Shown: positions 33,559 through 36,980 of the stretch, in pieces
Numbering within the stretch: position 1 is the stretch's first letter
Layout: the number at the start of each line of letters is the position of its first letter
Assembly: GCA_016873215.1 (NCBI GenBank)
Contig: VGXU01000023.1
Coordinates: forward strand, 1-36,980
Direction of reading: 5' to 3'
DNA length: 36,980 nt
Source of the DNA: Planctomycetota bacterium
GTDB lineage: Bacteria; Planctomycetota; Phycisphaerae; Sedimentisphaerales; Anaerohalosphaeraceae
Made by a program: the position numbers and the translations under genes
The notes under the pieces: model-generated
Databases searched by the model: none
Seen by the model: the letters and a program-made list of their open reading frames with translations, nothing else
What the model was told of the DNA's origin: nothing

Positions 33559-33583
33559 GTGTCGCCTCCTTGATTATGGGTCA

Positions 33584-34186
33584 TTACTTTGTATTAAATC
33601 CTGCCGCGATGGCCAGCACATTTTCAATAATCCGGCCGCCCATTGGCGTCAGGATACTTTCCGGGTGAAATTGCACGCCGTACACCGGCAGCGTTTTATG
33701 CCGACAGGCCATCACGATGCCTTCAAATGTCGCCGTTGTTTCCAAACACTCCGGCATCGTTACGGCACAGAGACTGTGATAGCGTCCCACCTGCAGCGGG
33801 TTCTCGAGGCCTTCAAATAAATCCTGTCCATTGTGTGTGATGCGCGACGGCTTACCGTGCATCACCTGCGGGGCGTGGCTGATTTTGCCGCCGAAATGCT
33901 GCACAATCGCCTGAAGCCCAAGGCATACCCCGAAAATCGGCAGCGTTCCGTTGAATGCGCCAATCGCCGCCAGCGTTACGCCCGCCGTATCGGGATTGCC
34001 CGGCCCGGGGGAAATCACCAGCAACTGCGAACCAAAGTCTTTTGCCGCCTTTTTCAAATCCTCCAGCGGCGTATCGGCGCGATACACCTTCGTCGGACAA
34101 CGCCGCTTGGCAAATTCATCCACGAGATTGTACGTGAACGAATCAAAGTTATCGATAAACAGCACATTCACCGGCTTTATATCCAT
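33584..34186 (-). CDS. trpG: anthranilate synthase glutamine amidotransferase subunit
   Basis: A 200-residue class I glutamine amidotransferase giving ammonia to TrpE. The nucleophile is C88 in FGVCLGLQAI; PGPGNPDTAG binds glutamine, and VQFHPES gives His and Glu of the triad. A PabA role alongside pabB cannot be ruled out, but position directly behind trpE (three bases) argues for Trp synthesis. AAAGGA within the trpE end is its ribosome binding site. Confidence 0.95.
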   Translation of the reverse strand: MDIKPVNVLFIDNFDSFTYNLVDEFAKRRCPTKVYRADTPLEDLKKAAKDFGSQLLVISPGPGNPDTAGVTLAAIGAFNGTLPIFGVCLGLQAIVQHFGGKISHAPQVMHGKPSRITHNGQDLFEGLENPLQVGRYHSLCAVTMPECLETTATFEGIVMACRHKTLPVYGVQFHPESILTPMGGRIIENVLAIAAGFNTK

Positions 34187-34189
34187 TTT

Positions 34190-35830
34190 TCATTTTCCTT
34201 TGTTATCGCTGGGTTTCCCGATGTCTTCAACGGCGCTGCGAATCGCCTTCAGACACGACCCCGCCTTATGGCAGGTCTCTTCATATTCGGTTTTGGGTAC
34301 GCTGTCGTGAACCACGCCGCCGCCGGCGCGAATATAAGCGACATGATCGCGTATCTGCATACTGCGGATGGTAATGCAGCTGTCGAACTGGCCGTCCACC
34401 GTCAGATACATTACCGCGCCGCCGTAGTAGCCGCGTTTGTTTTTTTCAAGCCGCCGGATAATTTTCATCGCCTCAATTTTCGGCGCGCCGGTCAGCGTCC
34501 CCATATTCATTGTCGCTAAGTACGCCGTCAGGGCGTCAAAGTCCTTTCGCAAAATACCTTTGACATTACTGACCAAGTGCATCACCGATTCGTATTTTTC
34601 AACGAAGAGCATTTCGTTGACGATGCGCGTCCCCGCTCCCGCCACCCGCGCGATGTCATTGCGGGCCAAATCCACCAGCATCATGTGCTCGGCCAGTTCC
34701 TTATGGTCCAGCTTTAATTCCGCCTCGTACCGCATATCCGTATCGGGGTCGATTTTGCCGTTGACGCGCCCGCGGGGTTTCGTGCCGGCAATGGGACGGA
34801 TTTCCACCACCCGCTCGGTTGTGCCGCTGACGCGAAGATTCAATTCAGGACTGGCGCCGATCAGGATGGTATTATCCGTATTCAGATAGAACATATAGGG
34901 TGAAGGATTCAGCTTTCGCAGTTTGCGATACACATCCAGCGGCTCGGCGGGACAGGGCTCCAGATGCGTTCGGCTTGGAACCACCTGAAAAATGTCACCG
35001 TTCAGAATATGCTGTTTGGCATTCAAAACCATTTGTTCATACTCGGCTTGCGGCGTATCCGTTGCAAAAGGCGGCAGGGCGGCGGTGCAGGGGTTCGGCA
35101 GAGGGGCGTCTTCTCTGGCCTTATCAAAATAGTAATCGAACGTCTCCATCGCATCTCGGTAAATACCCTCCCGGTCGCCGTTGGTAATGATGGCGTTGAC
35201 GACAACGTATCCCTGTCCTTTTTTATGGTCCATCAGGAATATATTGTCCGCGAAATACATCTCATAATCGGGATTGCCCAGCAAATCCTGTTTATTGGCC
35301 GGCAGTTTTTCAAACTGGTCGATAAAGTCATAGCTGATCGCCCCAAGCAATCCGCAGGTGATGCGGAAGGGCTTGCTGGCCAACTCAAACGCGAATGCAA
35401 CCGCCCGGACGACATCCATCTGGTTGGTGCTCTTGAGGCGTAATTGCTCGTCAATCGTGCCCTGTGTCCGGCGGATAGTTCCCACAATGCGGTCCTCTCC
35501 AAAATCGACTTTTTCGCAAAAGGCGAACCGTTCCCGCCGACCGGCCAGAAATTTCAACATCCGTCTGCCCGTCGCCGTCAGGGCCTCGATGCGAAACTGA
35601 TTGCCCGTTCCCGTCAGGTACAGCGCCGGCTGTGCCGTCCCGAAGGTCAGTTCGTCGGCATTCCGGTCGGTCATGTAATCCCGCGATTCGAGCAGGCAAC
35701 TGTGCTTTTTACGCCCGTAGTCCGTCAGCCGCGAGAAAAACTCCACCGGGCAGCGAATATCAATCTCCCGCACCATCGGCACAATCTGCCCCGGCCGGGC
35801 CTGCTGAATCTGTCTTTCCATCTCATTCAT
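34190..35830 (-). CDS. trpE: anthranilate synthase component I
   Basis: A 546-residue chorismate-using enzyme. LLES at residues 46-49 is the tryptophan-feedback motif of TrpE, which separates it from PabB. IRPIAGTKPRGR, ELAEHMMLVDLARND, GTLTGAPKIEAMKII and GYYGGAVMYLT mark the catalytic domain. With TrpG it makes anthranilate. The ATG at 35830 with AGGACA upstream is chosen over a TTG at 35857. First structural gene of the operon, downstream of a leader region with a Trp-Trp peptide and terminator hairpin. Confidence 0.95.
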   Translation of the reverse strand: MNEMERQIQQARPGQIVPMVREIDIRCPVEFFSRLTDYGRKKHSCLLESRDYMTDRNADELTFGTAQPALYLTGTGNQFRIEALTATGRRMLKFLAGRRERFAFCEKVDFGEDRIVGTIRRTQGTIDEQLRLKSTNQMDVVRAVAFAFELASKPFRITCGLLGAISYDFIDQFEKLPANKQDLLGNPDYEMYFADNIFLMDHKKGQGYVVVNAIITNGDREGIYRDAMETFDYYFDKAREDAPLPNPCTAALPPFATDTPQAEYEQMVLNAKQHILNGDIFQVVPSRTHLEPCPAEPLDVYRKLRKLNPSPYMFYLNTDNTILIGASPELNLRVSGTTERVVEIRPIAGTKPRGRVNGKIDPDTDMRYEAELKLDHKELAEHMMLVDLARNDIARVAGAGTRIVNEMLFVEKYESVMHLVSNVKGILRKDFDALTAYLATMNMGTLTGAPKIEAMKIIRRLEKNKRGYYGGAVMYLTVDGQFDSCITIRSMQIRDHVAYIRAGGGVVHDSVPKTEYEETCHKAGSCLKAIRSAVEDIGKPSDNKGK

Positions 35831-35871
35831 TGTTTTTGTCCTAAAGTTAAGAATCAAGGGTACAGAGTCTC

Positions 35872-35912
35872 AAAAAAAACCGACCTGAATGCTTTTCAGG
35901 GCCTCCAGGTCG
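35872..35912 (-). terminator. trp attenuator hairpin
   Basis: On the minus strand CGACCTG (35912-35906) pairs with CAGGTCG (35887-35881) and is followed by eight U. It lies between the leader ORF and trpE. An inner pairing CCTGAA/TTCAGG is possible. The 3' arm could also pair with an identical AACGACCTG inside the first codons of the leader ORF. Confidence 0.75.
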
Positions 35913-35958
35913 TTTCCTTCTGTTTGGGTATCAATCAGAATAGCACTCGCCCGTCGGC

Positions 35959-36018
35959 TTATCCGCCGGACCGCCACCATCCATTCCGCACAGTATTATA
36001 CAGGTCGTTTCTGTTCAT
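35959..36018 (-). CDS. trpL: candidate trp leader peptide with tandem Trp codons
   Basis: A 19-codon frame, MNRNDLYNTVRNGWWRSGG, ends in TAA at 35961-35959; the two Trp codons are at 35979-35974. Tandem Trp is the mark of ribosome-mediated trp attenuation. The A of the ATG lies within a base of the start site predicted from the promoter, so the message may be leaderless, and no ribosome binding site could exist. Codons 4-6 contain AACGACCTG, identical to the 5' arm of the downstream terminator. The stop codon lies in a weak GGC/GCC hairpin. The symbol is by analogy. Confidence 0.7.
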   Translation of the reverse strand: MNRNDLYNTVRNGWWRSGG

Positions 36019-36025
36019 AGAAACA

Positions 36026-36054
36026 ATTCTACGATATTCCGGTTTTTCTGTCAA
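36026..36054 (-). promoter_or_regulatory. trp operon promoter
   Basis: On the minus strand TTGACA (36054-36049), 17-base spacer, TAGAAT (36031-36026). Consensus -35, consensus spacing and five of six -10 positions. Start of transcription is predicted near 36019-36018. Confidence 0.78.
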
Positions 36055-36072
36055 TATGAAAAAATTAAAAAT

Positions 36073-36251
36073 TTACTCAAACTGACCGATGGCCAGAGTT
36101 TGAGAATGAAAAAATCAAAGTGCAAAAAGCAAAAACATGGAATCTGGTTGTTGCGGACAACTGAATTTCACCCATTTTCTTGAACCATATAACATATTGC
36201 TAAATAAAAGGTTACGTTAATTTTTAGCGATATATCGGTCAGTTTGAGTAA
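36073..36251. mobile_element. MITE-like element with 18-base inverted ends
   Basis: TTACTCAAACTGACCGAT (36073-36090) and its exact reverse complement (36234-36251) enclose about 143 bases of AT-rich, non-coding sequence. TA stands at or next to both outer ends, as for elements that target TA. No transposase is inside. It lies just upstream of the trp promoter. Confidence 0.45.
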
Positions 36252-36315
36252 TAAGACGGGAATTGTGGTCCTTCGGTACTTCGGCAGGCTCAGTGCAGGC
36301 CGGCTCAGGATTTTA

Positions 36316-36344
36316 TTGTAAGTGGCAGTTAAAGAATATATAAT
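36316..36344 (+). promoter_or_regulatory. promoter of the RhaT-like gene
   Basis: TTGTAA (36316-36321), 17-base spacer, TATAAT (36339-36344), leaving a 5' leader of about 145 bases. Confidence 0.6.
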
Positions 36345-36422
36345 CGGGCTATTCAGCAAGAAGACATTGGCAGGAAAAAATTTGTGGGTCTCAGGCGAGG
36401 AAAACAAACGGAAAATGGGCGA

Positions 36423-36441
36423 AAATGTACCTGGTACATTT
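36423..36441. promoter_or_regulatory. palindrome in the leader of the RhaT-like gene
   Basis: AAATGTACC and GGTACATTT are perfect 9-base arms around a single T. It may be an operator; a dispersed repeat is the alternative. Confidence 0.4.
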
Positions 36442-36497
36442 AATTTTGGCGATTGATGTAATACAACAAAAACCTATTGGGTAAAGAAAGGAATGCA

Positions 36498-36890
36498 ATG
36501 GCGACGCTATTAGGTTTGTTGCTGGGGCTGTTAAGCGGGGTTATGACAGGCAGTTTCTCATTACCCATGAAGAAAACTACTTGCTGGTCATGGGAGGCGA
36601 CTTGGCTGATCTGGTCAATTTGTGCATTACTTATCATTCCTTGGACGATTGCTTTTGTCACGGTGCCCGATGTGCTTGGTGTTTTTAGTAATGCAAACCC
36701 TTCGGATATGATACTGGTATTTGCATTTGGTTTATGCTGGGGATTGGGAGCCGTCTTTTTCGGCCAGAGCATTGCGATGATCGGTATCAGTCTGGCGTTT
36801 GCCTTGTGTATCGGTTTGGCAACGGCGATGGGGTCGCTTATCCCGATGCTTAAGAGCTTTTTGCATCAAAATCCAATTTTAACATATTAA
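36498..36890 (+). pseudogene. truncated L-rhamnose/H+ symporter RhaT-like protein
   Basis: The frame gives 130 residues with the RhaT N-terminus: GVMTGSFSLPMKKTTCWSWEATWL, then PWTIAF, FGLCWGLGAVFFGQSIAMIGISLAFALCIG and GSLIPML. These make about four membrane segments; the family has ten and some 340 residues. The frame stops after LHQNPILTY and nothing RhaT-like follows in the last 90 bases of the window, so the gene is truncated or interrupted near 36870. AAAGGA precedes the ATG at 36498. Promoter and leader are intact, so the break is probably recent. An insertion with the remainder beyond the window edge is possible. Confidence 0.6.
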
Positions 36891-36980
36891 TTTCTCCAAG
36901 CATTATAAAATATCATTTTACCACGTACCCAATTTTCAACTCGGAATTTCGTGCGAACCCAATTGGGCAATGGTTTGAGG

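Noticed and set aside
1-36980. tRNA or rRNA genes
   Set aside because: I looked for TTCRANNC arms with paired acceptor stems and for rRNA signatures and found no convincing case by eye; a covariance search would be needed to be certain.

Overview
The window looks like a chromosomal segment of a planctomycete, most likely of the class Phycisphaerae (Sedimentisphaerales-like). The grounds are two PEP-CTERM sorting tails ending in a GLGG(L/F) hydrophobic segment plus a basic end, an HU-type protein with a planctomycete-like basic tail, a small Lys-tailed histone-fold protein, an Ahb-type (siroheme-derived) heme gene next to hemB, long intergenic stretches full of hairpin repeats, and GC-rich genes separated by AT-rich spacers. 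This is inference from protein families; no 16S gene is present.

Layout. 1-4.3 kb: a uronate epimerase (uxaE), then accessory debris (IS1182-like transposase relic, HAF/PEP-CTERM tail fragment, broken nucleotidyltransferase pair), an intact HU gene with a terminator, and an AT-rich HNH gene. 4.3-10.6 kb: a housekeeping block on the + strand: hemB, an ahbD-like radical SAM gene, hypB, lysA (preceded by a duplicated start that forms a short upstream ORF), accB and accC. 10.6-12.5 kb: a 1.9 kb stretch without convincing genes, made of dispersed hairpin repeats. 12.5-22.5 kb: GNAT acetyltransferase, RluA-type pseudouridine synthase, a small conserved protein with rsmH, a PEP-CTERM protein bracketed by two similar double-hairpin elements, clpB, a DegT-type aminotransferase with a flavodoxin-like protein, a small membrane-anchored protein behind a structured leader, and an RNase Z-like metallo-beta-lactamase-fold protein. 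22.5-27.2 kb: a minus-strand alpha-glucan operon (GT4/5 glycosyltransferase, GH57, amylo-1,6-glucosidase). 27.5-29.9 kb: a histone-fold gene, two small conserved genes and a secreted alpha/beta hydrolase. 29.9-36.1 kb: a minus-strand trpE-G-D-F-B-A operon without trpC. 36.1-37 kb: a MITE-like inverted repeat and a truncated RhaT-like gene.

Most notable points. (1) The trp operon is preceded by a near-consensus promoter, a 19-codon leader ORF with tandem Trp codons whose ATG lies at the predicted transcription start, and a hairpin with a U-run; the 3' arm of that hairpin can also pair with the first codons of the leader. This is a complete candidate Trp-Trp attenuator in a planctomycete-type genome. 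(2) A 68-residue protein has the histone-fold RT/RD signature with archaeal-histone spacing and a Lys-rich N-terminal tail, and an HU-family gene sits in the same window. (3) An intergenic repeat appears to have been inserted in frame into the ahbD-like gene. Other second-look items are the duplicated lysA start, the paired double-hairpin elements around the PEP-CTERM gene, and the structured leader at 20975-21071.
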